Part shown: piece by piece, positions 37,393 to 47,158 of the stretch
Layout: the number at the start of each line of letters is the position of its first letter
Position numbering within the stretch: position 1 is the stretch's first letter
Assembly: GCF_001981305.1 (NCBI RefSeq)
Contig: NZ_MSCW01000008.1
Coordinates: forward strand, 62,001 to 126,000
Reading direction: 5' to 3'
DNA from: Marinobacter lutaoensis
GTDB lineage: Bacteria > Pseudomonadota > Gammaproteobacteria > Pseudomonadales > Oleiphilaceae
DNA length: 64,000 bases
The notes under the pieces: model-generated
The model's input: the letters and a program-made list of their open reading frames with translations, nothing else
The model's database searches: none
What the model was told of the DNA's origin: nothing
Position numbers and translations under genes: made by a program

Positions 37393-39519
37393 ATGAAACA
37401 GCTTTCTCTCCGTTTCAAGCTTTACGCACTGGTGATTTCGTTGCTGCTGGTTCTGGGAATCAGCATTGTACTGACGGCACAGTTGTCGCTCGACAGCATG
37501 GAAGAGAAGTTGACCAAGGAAGCCCGTGCCACCGTTCAGGATGTGGTCATGCGGCAGCTCAGCGCCACCGCGGGCAAATACGGCGAGGTGGTCAGTGGCC
37601 AGTTCGCCGCCGCGTTCAGGGTGCCGGAGGTGGTGCGCAACGTCATTCATCGCAACATCCAGGCGGACAGCTCCGGCCGCATCAGCCGTACCGCCCTTCA
37701 GGAAACCATCGGCGGCATCCTCAGGGAACAGCCGAACCTCAGCTCCATCTACGCCCAGTTCGAGCCCGATGCCTACGATGGCCAGGACCGCTACTTCACC
37801 GGTGGCGTCGAGGAACACAGCAGTGACGAGGGCACGCTGGAAATCTATTACTACCGGGCGCCGGACGGAACGGTGCACTTCAGCCGGACCCCGGACCCCG
37901 CGACCAAGTACGTGGAGACCCGCAACGAGTTCGGCATCCGCGAGGCGGAGTGGTACCTGTGTTCACGGGACACCCTGGCGCCCTGCATCATGGAGCCTTA
38001 TGAATACGAGATCGAGGAGGGGTATTCCGAGCTGATGACCAGCCTGGTGGTGCCGCTTCTGAAAGACGGCGAGTTCGCCGGTGTCGCCGGCGTGGACATC
38101 AATCTGTCCACCCTGCAGGACACCATCGCCAGGGTCAGCCGGGACCTGTTCGACGGCCAGTCGCGGGTCACCCTACTCAGTGCCAAGGGACTCATCGCGG
38201 CTTCCAGCCAGTACAGTGACAAGCTTGGGCGGCCGCTGGCCGAAGCACTGCCGGAGCTGGCCTCCGAGCTGGTCGAACTGCATCGCAACGGGGGCCGTTA
38301 CGACGATGGAAAAACCCTGGCGGTGTCCTATCCGGTGGAGATCGGGCAGGCCAATACCCAGTGGTCGCTGCTGATCGAACTGCCGAGGGAGGCCGCCCTG
38401 GCCAGTGTTGGCGAGATCACCGGGCTGGTGTCCGAGGAAATTGCCGCGACCGCCAGTTGGCAGGCCCTGGTCGGTGTGATCGTCATCGCCGTGGCGCTGC
38501 TGGCCCTGATTGTTCTGGTCCGTTCGGTGACTCGTCCGCTGGACCTGATCCGCGACCGGATGAAGAACCTGGCCAGTGCCGAAGGGGACCTGACCCGCGA
38601 ACTGGCCATCGATACCCACGCCGAACTGATTGAGCTGGCGGGCGGCTTCAATGCCTTCCTGCGCCGGCTGCGGGAGATGATCAATGACCTCAAAGGGGTC
38701 AATGCCCGGGTCCGTGAACAGGCGGCGGACGTGGGCGGCATTGCCCGGGAGACCGACGAGCAGACCGCGCGCCAGCAGCAGGACATCGACAGCGTGGTGA
38801 CCGCCATGAACGAGATGTCCGCAGCTGCCAGCGAGGTGGCGGGATTCGCCGGCGAGGCGGCGGAAAACGCCCGCATGGCCCAAGACGGTATCCGCTTTAC
38901 CCAGGACACCCTGCGTGCCGCCGTGGACGGTGTCAGCGCCCTGGCCGAGGACATGGGCCAGGCCAGCACCGCGATTGGCCAGGTATCCAGCCGCAGCGAG
39001 GACATCAACCGTATCCTGGAGGTGATCCGGGGCATTGCTGAGCAGACCAACCTGCTGGCACTGAACGCCGCCATTGAGGCGGCCCGCGCGGGCGAGCAGG
39101 GCCGCGGCTTCGCTGTGGTGGCGGATGAGGTGCGCCAGCTGGCGTCTCGGACCCGGAGCTCCACCGACGAGATCAGCGAGATGATCGACGGTCTCAAGCA
39201 GGACGTGGGCAGCGCCGTGACGGTAATCGAGAGCGGCGTGGAACGGGCGACGACCGCGGTCGACGGCACCCGCGAGGCCGATCACTCCCTGGCCACCGTG
39301 GTGGAACGCATCGGCACCATCGTTGAGCACGTGACCCAGGTGGCCACCGCCGCCGAGGAGCAGAGCTCGGTGAGTGAGGAAATCAACCGCAACCTGACGC
39401 AGATTGGCGATGCCGCTCACGATCTGCTGGAACTGGCCCGCCGGGTCAAGGCCAGTGGCGAGACTCTGGACGAGCAGGTCCAGGTGTTGGAGCGGGAGCT
39501 GGGCCGGCTCAGGAGCTGA
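37393..39519 (+). CDS. Methyl-accepting chemotaxis protein with periplasmic Cache-type domain
   Basis: 708 residues from the ATG at 37393; an in-frame start 24 codons earlier looks non-coding. One membrane helix (about 10-30), a periplasmic double-Cache-like domain to about 350 ([33 protein letters not shown]), a second helix, a HAMP domain ([16 protein letters not shown]), and a full signalling hairpin with [19 protein letters not shown]. No CheR-tether pentapeptide is present at the C-terminus. Ligand unknown. No clear ribosome site precedes the ATG. Confidence 0.94.
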   Translation: MKQLSLRFKLYALVISLLLVLGISIVLTAQLSLDSMEEKLTKEARATVQDVVMRQLSATAGKYGEVVSGQFAAAFRVPEVVRNVIHRNIQADSSGRISRTALQETIGGILREQPNLSSIYAQFEPDAYDGQDRYFTGGVEEHSSDEGTLEIYYYRAPDGTVHFSRTPDPATKYVETRNEFGIREAEWYLCSRDTLAPCIMEPYEYEIEEGYSELMTSLVVPLLKDGEFAGVAGVDINLSTLQDTIARVSRDLFDGQSRVTLLSAKGLIAASSQYSDKLGRPLAEALPELASELVELHRNGGRYDDGKTLAVSYPVEIGQANTQWSLLIELPREAALASVGEITGLVSEEIAATASWQALVGVIVIAVALLALIVLVRSVTRPLDLIRDRMKNLASAEGDLTRELAIDTHAELIELAGGFNAFLRRLREMINDLKGVNARVREQAADVGGIARETDEQTARQQQDIDSVVTAMNEMSAAASEVAGFAGEAAENARMAQDGIRFTQDTLRAAVDGVSALAEDMGQASTAIGQVSSRSEDINRILEVIRGIAEQTNLLALNAAIEAARAGEQGRGFAVVADEVRQLASRTRSSTDEISEMIDGLKQDVGSAVTVIESGVERATTAVDGTREADHSLATVVERIGTIVEHVTQVATAAEEQSSVSEEINRNLTQIGDAAHDLLELARRVKASGETLDEQVQVLERELGRLRS

Positions 39520-39646
39520 GCCGGTCGACAGCCGGGGGATCGGGGCTGGCTATGGGCGTTATCCAAACAGTCAATTTTTGAATTTCGCCGGGACGTGTCA
39601 TGATGGCGCCAGTTTTCCACATTGGCGCACGCCAGCAGGAGGTTTT

Positions 39647-39901
39647 ATGGAGCAGGTCACCATCTACGGTCGTTCAAGCTGCGGCTTTTGCATCATGGCC
39701 AAGCAGTTGTGCGAGCGCCTGCAATTGCCCTACACCTGGGTCGACATGGTGGAACGGGGCATATCCAAGGCCGATCTCGCCGCCCAAATCGGCAAGCCGG
39801 TCTATACCGTACCCCAGATTTTCGTGGGGAGCCGCCACATCGGCGGTTACGACGACTTCTCGGCGTTTGTTCGCGAGAACCTGTCGGAGGCCGCCCGGTA
39901 G
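39647..39901 (+). CDS. grxC: Glutaredoxin 3 (GrxC)
   Basis: 84 residues from the ATG at 39647, preceded by a perfect AGGAGG (39637-39642). The redox site is CGFC (12-15), and VYTVPQIFVGSRHIGGYDD contains the cis-Pro and GG motifs that bind glutathione. A dithiol glutaredoxin of normal length. It is followed by a bidirectional terminator. Confidence 0.96.
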   Translation: MEQVTIYGRSSCGFCIMAKQLCERLQLPYTWVDMVERGISKADLAAQIGKPVYTVPQIFVGSRHIGGYDDFSAFVRENLSEAAR

Positions 39902-39923
39902 CCCGACTTGCTGGCACAAAAAA

Positions 39924-39948
39924 ACCGCCCCATCCGGGCGGTTTTTTT
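39924..39948. terminator. Bidirectional terminator between grxC and the phosphofructokinase gene
   Basis: ACCGCCC and GGGCGGT form a 7-bp stem around CATCC, with an A run on the left and seven T on the right. It therefore works as an intrinsic terminator for grxC on the plus strand and for the convergent kinase gene on the minus strand. Confidence 0.93.
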
Positions 39949-39963
39949 GTGGTGGCTGGAAGC

Positions 39964-41226
39964 TCAGATCTCGAATTCGGTCTTGAGCTTCTTCGGCACC
40001 AGCTGGTTCAGCAGTTTCGCGACCTTGGGCAGGCCGTTTTCGAACGGCGGGAAACTCTCGCCGGCGATCAGCGGTTGCAGGTACTCGCGGCATTCGCTGG
40101 TGATACCGAAGCCATCGTCGCGGATGAAGTGAATCGGCATCTTCTTCTCCTGGTTGGCCACCTCGCTGAGGTTGGCCTCGCCGATGCTCCAGCGGTAGGG
40201 GCTGGACTGCTCGCGCACGATGGTCGGCATCTTCGCCTGCTTGCCGGCAATGGCCATTTCCACCGCGGCCTGGCCCACCGCGTAGGCTTGTTCCACGTCC
40301 GTAGCCGAAGCGATGTGGCGGGCCGCCCGTTGCAGATAGTCGGCGACCGCCCAGTGATACTTGTAGCCCAGCGCCTGCTTGACCATGTTGGCCAGGGCCG
40401 GGGCCACGCCACCGAGCTGGGTATGGCCAAAGGCATCCTTGACGCCGGCGTCGGCCAGGAAACGGCCGTCCTCGTACTGGGCGCCCTCGGAGGCGACCAC
40501 CACACAGTAGCCGTAGTCCTTGACGCACCGATCGACCCGGGCCAGGAAGGCATCACGGTTGAACGGCACTTCCGGGAACAGAATGATGTGCGGTGGTTCG
40601 CCCTCGCCCTGACCGGCCAGCCCACCGGCGGCGGCGATCCAACCCGCGTGGCGGCCCATCACCTCGAGAATGAAGACCTTGGTGGAGCTTTCGCACATGG
40701 AACGGATGTCCAGGCTGGCTTCCAAGGTGGAGGTGGCAATGTACTTAGCCACCGAGCCGAAGCCCGGACAGCAGTCGGTGAAGGGCAGGTCGTTGTCCAC
40801 CGTCTTGGGAATGCCGATGCAGGTGATCGGATAGCCCATCCGGTCAGCGAGCTGGGACACCTTGTAGGCGGTGTCCTGGGAATCGCCGCCGCCGTTGTAG
40901 AAGAAATAGCCGATGTCGTGGGCGCGGAAGACCTCGATCAGACGCTCGTACTCGCGCGGGTTCTCGGAAATGTTCTTCAGCTTGTGACGGCAGGAACCGA
41001 AGGCGCCGCCGGGGGTGTGAATCAGCGCCTGGATGGCCTCGTCACTCTCCAGGCTGGTGTCGATCAGCTCTTCGCGCAGCGCGCCGATGATGCCGTTGCG
41101 ACCGGCGAACACCTTGCCGATTTTGTCCGGGTGCTTGCGGGCGGTCTGGATCACGCCGCAGGCGCTGGCGTTGATGACGGCGGTCACCCCGCCGGACTGG
41201 GCATAGAATGCGTTTTTGATGGCCAT
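39964..41226 (-). CDS. 6-phosphofructokinase, probably pyrophosphate-dependent
   Basis: 420 residues from the ATG at 41226; AGGAGG lies 12 bp upstream inside the longer open frame, so the TTG at 41256 is not the start. The fold is clear from SGGVTAVINASACGV, PKTVDNDLPFTDCCPGFGS and EVMGRHAGWIAAAGG. Two residues decide the phosphoryl donor: D115 in GGGDS (112-116) and K141 in PKTVDND both match the PPi-dependent type, not ATP enzymes. The third G of GGGDS replaces a usual Asp or Asn. It would interconvert fructose-6-P and fructose-1,6-bisP reversibly. Confidence 0.93.
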   Translation of the reverse strand: MAIKNAFYAQSGGVTAVINASACGVIQTARKHPDKIGKVFAGRNGIIGALREELIDTSLESDEAIQALIHTPGGAFGSCRHKLKNISENPREYERLIEVFRAHDIGYFFYNGGGDSQDTAYKVSQLADRMGYPITCIGIPKTVDNDLPFTDCCPGFGSVAKYIATSTLEASLDIRSMCESSTKVFILEVMGRHAGWIAAAGGLAGQGEGEPPHIILFPEVPFNRDAFLARVDRCVKDYGYCVVVASEGAQYEDGRFLADAGVKDAFGHTQLGGVAPALANMVKQALGYKYHWAVADYLQRAARHIASATDVEQAYAVGQAAVEMAIAGKQAKMPTIVREQSSPYRWSIGEANLSEVANQEKKMPIHFIRDDGFGITSECREYLQPLIAGESFPPFENGLPKVAKLLNQLVPKKLKTEFEI

Positions 41227-41378
41227 CTCGGGCTGAAGCCTCCTGTGGTTCGACAATGGCGCAGATGATACGTGAATCGCCCTGCTTTTTCATGGGCACC
41301 ATTGCGGATTCCCGCCCCCTTGACGCACCCGGAGCGATGAGGGAGGCTTGGCAGGTTTTCTTGGAGAGGTTTTTCCTG

Positions 41379-42785
41379 ATGCACATACACATCCTTGGAA
41401 TCTGCGGCACCTTCATGGGGAGCCTGGCGGTGCTGGCCCGGGAGCTGGGTCATACGGTGACAGGCTCGGACCAGGGTGTGTACCCGCCGATGAGTACCCA
41501 GCTGGAGAACCAGGGAATCGCCCTGCTGGAGGGGTACCGGCCCGAGAATCTGGAACCGAAACCGGACCTGGTGCTGATAGGCAACGCCCTGTCCCGGGGC
41601 AACCCGGAGGTGGAAGCGGTGCTCAACCGCAACATTGACTATATGTCCGGCCCGGAATGGCTGGCCCGGGAAGTCCTGAAGGATCGCTGGGTGATGGCGG
41701 TGGCCGGAACCCATGGCAAAACCACCACCACCGCGATGCTGCTGTGGATTCTGGAGCAGGCCGGGTTCGACGCCGGCTACCTGGTGGGCGGCGTACCCCG
41801 GGATTTTCCGGTGTCCGCCCGTCTTGGCCGCAGCGACTTTTTCGTGATCGAGGCCGACGAATATGACAGCGCGTTCTTCGACAAGCGCTCCAAGTTCATC
41901 CATTACCGTCCGCGTACGCTGATTCTGAACAACCTGGAGTTTGACCACGCCGACATTTTCGACAGCGTGGAAGCGATCGAGCGGCAGGTTCACCACCTGG
42001 TCCGCACGGTACCGTCCCAGGGGCTGATCATACGCCCGGCGCTGGATCCCCACCTGGACAATGCCTTGGCCCTGGGCCGCTGGACTCCGATTCAGGACAC
42101 GGCGGTCGGCAGCGAGATTTCACGGACCGCCGACTGGCGGGCGGAGTTGCTGGCAGAGGACGGCAGCCGCTTCATGGTGATTCACCACGAGCAGCCGGTG
42201 GCCACCCTGAGCTGGTCCCTGACCGGCCAGCACAATGTCCGCAACGCCCTGGCAGCCATTGCCGCCGCCCGCCACGTCGGTGTCACGCCCGACCACGCCG
42301 TTGCCGCCCTGTGCCGGTTCTCCGGGGTCAAACGCCGGATGGAACTGCTGGCGGACATCGACGGGGTCCGGGTCTATGATGACTTCGCCCACCACCCGAC
42401 CGCCATCGCCACCACTCTGGAGGGGCTGCGCCGCCGGGTTGGCGACGAGCCTATCCTGGCTCTGATCGAGCCTCGCTCGAACACCATGAAACAGGGGGTG
42501 CACCGGGACCGCTTGCTGGCCAGCGCCGAACGGGCGGACCGGGTGTTCTGGGCCAACCTCAATGGCATGGACTGGCTCGACACCCTGGTGGCCGGGGCGG
42601 GCGCCAACGGGCGGCACTGGATCGGCCGGTCGGTGGACGAGCTGATCGGGCTGGTCCGGGACAACCTGAGTCGGCCCTGCCATATTGTTATCATGAGCAA
42701 CGGCGGCTTTGCCGGTATCCACGGTCAGCTGGTGGCCGAGCTGCAACGCCGGTCGGGTCAAGAACCCGGTCCTCTGGAGCCTTGA
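41379..42785 (+). CDS. mpl: UDP-MurNAc:L-Ala-gamma-D-Glu-meso-DAP ligase Mpl
   Basis: 468 residues from the ATG at 41379 (MHIHILGICGTFMG) with GGAGAGG about 10 bp upstream; the frame opens earlier but lacks homology in style. The P-loop VAGTHGKTTTTAML, EADEYDSAFFDKRSKF, and the C-terminal YDDFAHHPTAIATTL are typical Mur ligase features. It reattaches recycled murein tripeptide to UDP-MurNAc. ubiX follows after one base. Confidence 0.97.
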   Translation: MHIHILGICGTFMGSLAVLARELGHTVTGSDQGVYPPMSTQLENQGIALLEGYRPENLEPKPDLVLIGNALSRGNPEVEAVLNRNIDYMSGPEWLAREVLKDRWVMAVAGTHGKTTTTAMLLWILEQAGFDAGYLVGGVPRDFPVSARLGRSDFFVIEADEYDSAFFDKRSKFIHYRPRTLILNNLEFDHADIFDSVEAIERQVHHLVRTVPSQGLIIRPALDPHLDNALALGRWTPIQDTAVGSEISRTADWRAELLAEDGSRFMVIHHEQPVATLSWSLTGQHNVRNALAAIAAARHVGVTPDHAVAALCRFSGVKRRMELLADIDGVRVYDDFAHHPTAIATTLEGLRRRVGDEPILALIEPRSNTMKQGVHRDRLLASAERADRVFWANLNGMDWLDTLVAGAGANGRHWIGRSVDELIGLVRDNLSRPCHIVIMSNGGFAGIHGQLVAELQRRSGQEPGPLEP

Positions 42786-42786
42786 C

Positions 42787-43434
42787 ATGACGTCTGCGCA
42801 ACCGGTACCAACCACCGTCAACCTGGCGATCACCGGCGCCTCGGGTGCCCAGTACGGGCTGCGTCTGCTGCAATGCCTGGTGGCCGCAGGTTGTTCGGTG
42901 AACGTCATGGTGAGCCGGGCCGCCCAGGTGGTGATCGCCACCGAAACCGAGCTGTCCCTGCCGGGCTCGGTGTCCGGTATGCAGGAGGTCCTGGGCCGCT
43001 ACGCCGCCGCCAAGCCGGGGCAGGTCCGGGTGTTCGGCCGGGAGGACTGGTTCGCGCCACCGGCGTCGGGTTCCGGTGAAAAGGCCCCTCTGGTGATCTG
43101 TCCCTGCAGCACCGGCACGCTGTCGGCACTGGCCACCGGCGCCAGCAACAACCTGATCGAACGGGCCGGCGACGTAGCCCTGAAGGAACGCCGGCCATTG
43201 ATTCTGGTGACCCGGGAGATGCCGCTCTCCGAGGTACACCTGGACAACATGCTGCGCCTGACCCGGATGGGGGCGGTGGTGATGCCCGCCAGCCCGGGCT
43301 TCTATCACCGGCCGGTGTCGGTGTCGGACCTGGTGGACTTCGTGGTGGCCCGTATTCTCGATCATCTCAACCTGCCCCAGACCCTGGTGCCCCGTTGGGG
43401 GCGCAACCGGGACGACGACCCCGCCGGCACCTGA
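42787..43434 (+). CDS. ubiX: Flavin prenyltransferase UbiX
   Basis: 215 residues from the ATG at 42787, one base after the mpl stop. The flavoprotein motif LAITGASGAQYGLRLL, the core LVICPCSTGTLSALATGASNN, and LILVTREMPLSEVHLDNM are diagnostic. It makes prenylated FMN, the cofactor of UbiD decarboxylases in ubiquinone synthesis. mpl-ubiX pairing is common in gammaproteobacteria. Confidence 0.97.
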   Translation: MTSAQPVPTTVNLAITGASGAQYGLRLLQCLVAAGCSVNVMVSRAAQVVIATETELSLPGSVSGMQEVLGRYAAAKPGQVRVFGREDWFAPPASGSGEKAPLVICPCSTGTLSALATGASNNLIERAGDVALKERRPLILVTREMPLSEVHLDNMLRLTRMGAVVMPASPGFYHRPVSVSDLVDFVVARILDHLNLPQTLVPRWGRNRDDDPAGT

Positions 43435-43545
43435 ACCGGTGCTTTTGGCCAGCCCGATTGATGGTTTTCATCATTGAGCGTCGGGCGCCTCCGGCCGAGA
43501 CTGGCTGAACCTCCATACCCACAACGTCATTCACCGAGGTTCACC

Positions 43546-44685
43546 ATGATTCCACGTACCCTGTTCGATGCCGACCTGGAAGGCTTCCGCGACGCCGTGC
43601 GCAAGTTCCTGGAGCAGGAAGCCGCGCCTTACCATGATCAGTGGGAAAAAGACGGTCAGGTCAGCCGGGAGCTTTGGCGCAAGGCCGGAGAGCTGGGCTT
43701 TTTGTGTCCCACCATACCCGAGGCCTATGGCGGTGCCGGTGCCGACTTCCGGTACAGCGCGGTGGTCATCGAGGAAATCTCCCGGGCCGGGTTGTCCGGC
43801 ATCGGCTGGGGCCTGCACTCCGACATTGTGGCCCCGTACATTCTTCATTACGGTTCAGAGGCACAGAAGGCTGAGTACCTGCCCAAGCTGGTGTCCGGCG
43901 AGATGATCGGCGCCATTGCCATGACCGAGCCCGGTGCCGGTTCGGACCTGCAGGGTGTCAAGACCACCGCTGTGCGACAGGGCGACCACTACCTGCTGAA
44001 CGGCTCCAAGACCTTCATCACCAACGGCCAGCTGGCGGACTTGGTGATCGTTGTGGCCAAGACCGATCCCCGGGAGGGCGCCAAGGGGATCAGTCTGATG
44101 CTGGTGGAGTCCGCCTGGGACGGCTTCGAAAAGGGCAAGAATCTGAACAAGGTGGGCATGAAGGCGCAGGATACCTCGGAACTGTTCTTCCAGGATGTGA
44201 ACGTACCGGCGGACCGGCTGCTGGGCGAGCGGGAAGGGCAGGGCTTCGTGCAGCTGATGCAGGAGTTGCCGGCGGAGCGCCTGCAAGTGGCGCTGGCCGC
44301 CGTGGCGGCCTCGGAGGCCGCCTGGCAATGGACCCTGGACTACGTGCGCGAGCGTAAGGCGTTCGGCAAGCCGGTGCTGGCGTTCCAGAATACCCGTTTC
44401 AAGCTGGCGGAACTCAAAGCCGATATCACCGCGGCCCGGGTGTTCTGCGACCGCTGCCTGGAACTGCACCTGGAGAACAAGCTCGATGTGCCGACCGCCG
44501 CCATGCTCAAACAGTGGACCACCGATCTGCAGTGCAAGGTCATGGACGAGTGCGTGCAGCTGCACGGGGGCTACGGCTACATGTGGGAATACCCGATTGC
44601 CCGGGCCTGGGCCGATTCTCGGGTGCAGCGCATCTACGCCGGCACCAACGAGATCATGAAGGAAATCGTGGCCCGTTCGTTCTGA
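43546..44685 (+). CDS. Acyl-CoA dehydrogenase, long-chain/isovaleryl-type
   Basis: 379 residues from the ATG at 43546 with GAGG upstream. The FAD motifs AMTEPGAGSDLQG (125-137) and CVQLHGGYGYMWEYP are present. The usual medium-chain base in 'YEGT' is YAGT here, while Glu240 in MQELPAERL fits the helix-G base of long-chain and isovaleryl enzymes. It oxidises an acyl-CoA to the trans-2-enoyl-CoA. Exact substrate cannot be read. It appears to be a single-gene unit. Confidence 0.93.
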   Translation: MIPRTLFDADLEGFRDAVRKFLEQEAAPYHDQWEKDGQVSRELWRKAGELGFLCPTIPEAYGGAGADFRYSAVVIEEISRAGLSGIGWGLHSDIVAPYILHYGSEAQKAEYLPKLVSGEMIGAIAMTEPGAGSDLQGVKTTAVRQGDHYLLNGSKTFITNGQLADLVIVVAKTDPREGAKGISLMLVESAWDGFEKGKNLNKVGMKAQDTSELFFQDVNVPADRLLGEREGQGFVQLMQELPAERLQVALAAVAASEAAWQWTLDYVRERKAFGKPVLAFQNTRFKLAELKADITAARVFCDRCLELHLENKLDVPTAAMLKQWTTDLQCKVMDECVQLHGGYGYMWEYPIARAWADSRVQRIYAGTNEIMKEIVARSF

Positions 44686-44818
44686 GGCGCATCCGCCCCG
44701 CCGGATCCGGCGGCGGGGTGGTTACCAAACTTTACAAATTGCCAAACCTATCAAGGTCTCCCGAGGCGACATCCCCTACAGTAGCGGCACAACCTCCAAC
44801 AAGGATAAGACGGTTGCC

Positions 44819-46711
44819 GTGATGAGACGCCTGCGCTCCCTCTCTCTGAGCCTGTTGATGCTCGCCCTGGCCGGTTGTGGCGGGGAATCGGACACCCCGC
44901 CGGTGGACGGCCGGGATTTTGACGGTGTCTCCTACAGCCTCTCCGCGCCCTATGGCGGTCGTGTGATTGACGGCTACCTGGAGCAGGCCCGGGTCTGGCT
45001 CGATTTGGACGGCGATAGCCAGTACACCGGCGGTCCCTTGACCCTGACCCTCGACAACGGCAATCTGGCGACGCTGCCGTCCGGTGAGCCCACCGCTCTG
45101 TCCGGGCCCGACGGAGTGTTCGAGCTGGACGTCTCGGAACTGGCGTTGCCGTCCCGTCTCGGGCCGGATCTGGATCCGCGGGACTACCCCCTCTACGCCT
45201 TGGCCATGCCCGGCAAGACATGGATGCAGACCCACGCCGGCCTGGCCCCGGTCAGTCGCGCCTTCCTAATGTCCGCCGGTCCGGGTGTGCGCAATGTCAC
45301 ACCGCTGACCACCCTGGCCCGGTATCGAGCCCTGGCCGGGCTGGGCCCCTATTTCGGCGTTGCCGATAACCTGTCCGCGAACCTGGGGGCGGTCAACCTG
45401 TTGCGGGATTATGTGCTGGCGGGAGACGAGCGGGCCCATGCCTACGCCCGGGCTCTGGCACGCTTCATGGCCAGCCAGGTCCCCGAAGGCTACAACGCGC
45501 TGCTGGCGCAACCGGACAGTGATGGTCGGGAGCGCTACCTGAGTGACGAGGCTGCGTATCTGCTGGGGGTATCGCTGGTACAGAATGCCCCGGAGGTACT
45601 GGCGCGGGTGGATGATGCGGCCCAGGGCAACTACGCCAATGTCGACACTGAGAACCTGGTGTTGCCGGACGTGCCGGTGGCGCTCGACAATCCTGTCCTG
45701 CTGACGCACCTGACGGTCCGAGCGGAATCCGAACATGGCCATGATCTGCCCGTGAACCGCTCCGATTTGCTGGTATCCGCAGAGCTCACCTTCGATTACA
45801 CGGAAGATGGCCGGCTGCTGGCCATTTCCGCCCATGGTTGCCTGGCACCGGATATGGCCGAGATGGCGCGACTGATCCGGGTGGACGGTTACATGGCGCG
45901 TCTGGACAGCCAGTGGCGGCCCTCGGCGGTGTTGTCCCGGCAAAGCCGTGTCGCCTACGACACCGAGGGGGTGGATGAACGGTTGCTGTTCGACTGGGAC
46001 GCGGGGAGGGCCTATTTCGAGACCCGTACCGCCTGCCATGATCATCAGGGCATACCGGCGGGCAGCTCTGAACTTGGTGGAGAGCCGGAGGCCCGTTACC
46101 AGTGGCAGGTAACCGAGGCCGGCGACGTGTCGTTGCAGGCCAGCCTGCCCGGCGGGACGGTGACGTATGTGGCCCATCCGGCTGACCCGCCCGCCGATGC
46201 GGACGGTTTTACCCTGAGCCAGGACGGCATCGACCTGGCAACCGTTGTCTTCACGGGGGAGGGTCGCCAGTGTCAGCCCCTGGACGCGGACATCGCCAGC
46301 CGGCCTCTGGTGGTAACCACCCAGTACGGTTACGATGTGACGGGGTACGATCCTCAGCCGACGTCCTTTTCCGGTCTGGCGTTGGAGTACGATGATCGCC
46401 CGCTGTCGGGCCTGGCAGCCACCGCGCGGCCGCTACACCGGCTGTTGCGCTACGGCTTCCTGGATCCGGCCCTGTCGGAGCTGGACAACGTCAGTGGCGA
46501 CGGCAGTTTCGAGTGGCTGATGTACTACCCCGGTGCGGAGGCCCTGGCCGACCCGGATAACCCCAACCTGATCCGCGAAGCCTACCTGCAGCGCTACACG
46601 GGCGCGCGCGCCTGCGGTCGGGCCTTCGAGAACGCACCGATCGGTGCCTACGCGAAGCTGGAATACGGCTATCAGCGGCTGTCGGAATATCTGGTGGAAC
46701 GATTGGAATAG
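44819..46711 (+). CDS. Large lipoprotein of unknown function
   Basis: 630 residues (GTG 44819, or ATG 44822). A lipoprotein signal ends in LALAGC, followed by Gly-Gly-Glu-Ser. The segment VIDGYLEQARVWLDLDGDSQ (about 50-69) resembles the Ca-binding-like 'DGYL..A.V.LD.NGD' start seen in several marine gammaproteobacterial surface lipoproteins, and NVTPLTTLARYRAL follows the same pattern. The second half is beta-rich with paired Cys (CLAPDM, TACHDH, RQCQPL, ARACGR). I do not recognise an enzyme domain. It stands alone upstream of the convergent tRNA-Leu. Confidence 0.85.
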   Translation: MMRRLRSLSLSLLMLALAGCGGESDTPPVDGRDFDGVSYSLSAPYGGRVIDGYLEQARVWLDLDGDSQYTGGPLTLTLDNGNLATLPSGEPTALSGPDGVFELDVSELALPSRLGPDLDPRDYPLYALAMPGKTWMQTHAGLAPVSRAFLMSAGPGVRNVTPLTTLARYRALAGLGPYFGVADNLSANLGAVNLLRDYVLAGDERAHAYARALARFMASQVPEGYNALLAQPDSDGRERYLSDEAAYLLGVSLVQNAPEVLARVDDAAQGNYANVDTENLVLPDVPVALDNPVLLTHLTVRAESEHGHDLPVNRSDLLVSAELTFDYTEDGRLLAISAHGCLAPDMAEMARLIRVDGYMARLDSQWRPSAVLSRQSRVAYDTEGVDERLLFDWDAGRAYFETRTACHDHQGIPAGSSELGGEPEARYQWQVTEAGDVSLQASLPGGTVTYVAHPADPPADADGFTLSQDGIDLATVVFTGEGRQCQPLDADIASRPLVVTTQYGYDVTGYDPQPTSFSGLALEYDDRPLSGLAATARPLHRLLRYGFLDPALSELDNVSGDGSFEWLMYYPGAEALADPDNPNLIREAYLQRYTGARACGRAFENAPIGAYAKLEYGYQRLSEYLVERLE

Positions 46712-46777
46712 GAAACGGAAACAGCGATCTTACCTGATCGTGGTAGGGGATATTGCATCGTCGGCTTTGGTTTTCGA

Positions 46778-46800
46778 CCACTTCCTGGGGGAGGAAGTGG
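46778..46800 (-). repeat. Inverted repeat at the tRNA-Leu 3' end
   Basis: CCACTTCC (46778-46785) and GGAAGTGG (46793-46800) flank a 7-nt loop. The right arm includes the encoded CCA of the tRNA, so the precursor could form a hairpin just at the processing site. There is no T run, so a terminator role is doubtful. Confidence 0.45.
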
Positions 46801-46884
46801 TGCCGAGGAGAGGACTTGAACCTCCACGGGGTTGCCCCCACTAGCACCTGAAGCTAGCGCGTCTACCAATTTCGCCACCTCGGC
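46798..46884 (-). tRNA. leuV-type: tRNA-Leu (CAG anticodon)
   Basis: 87 nt on the minus strand with encoded CCA. The acceptor GCCGAGG pairs with CCTCGGC. The D-arm TGGCGAAATTGGTAGACGC, anticodon loop TTCAGGT between GCTAGC and GCTAGT, a long class II variable arm (GGGG/CCCC), and the T-arm GAGGTTCAAGTCCTC are all present. The CAG anticodon reads CUG, the dominant Leu codon in this G+C-rich DNA. Confidence 0.97.
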
Positions 46885-46960
46885 AGATGACTTGCAGTGT
46901 TTCGCTATCTTACTGAATTCTTTCCGAATATCAAGTCTTTCTCGCGACTTTTCACTGCTT

Positions 46961-46980
46961 GTTGAGGTGTGCCCCTCAAC
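46961..46980 (-). other. Hairpin in the tRNA-Leu leader
   Basis: A perfect 7-bp stem GTTGAGG / CCTCAAC with a 6-nt loop begins a few bases after the predicted transcription start of the tRNA precursor. The predicted leader is about 100 nt, long for a single tRNA. Confidence 0.5.
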
Positions 46981-46991
46981 CGATGGCGCGT

Positions 46992-47020
46992 ACTTTAATG
47001 ATTCCCTTCGGGGCTGTCAA
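46992..47020 (-). promoter_or_regulatory. Strong sigma70 promoter for tRNA-Leu
   Basis: On the minus strand a perfect TTGACA (47020-47015) and TAAAGT (46997-46992) are separated by 17 bp. The -35 is preceded by an A/T-tract like an UP element (47021-47045). The discriminator is followed by GCGCC, typical of stringently controlled stable-RNA promoters. Confidence 0.8.
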
Positions 47021-47158
47021 ACATTTTTTTCAAAAAAATTTCGGTGGTATTTTCGCGTATGCGGGTAGGCCTTGTTAGGCAGACTTGGCATCCCAACGTT
47101 ATACTGCCAACAACACATCATTTTCGCCGCGTGGTGCGGCTCAAGAACAAGGATCCGA

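Noticed and set aside
41256-41378. Upstream extension of mpl giving a 509-residue protein
   Set aside because: Mpl proteins start at MHIHILGICGTFMG; ATG 41379 has a ribosome site, and the extension lies over the leader of the divergent kinase gene.
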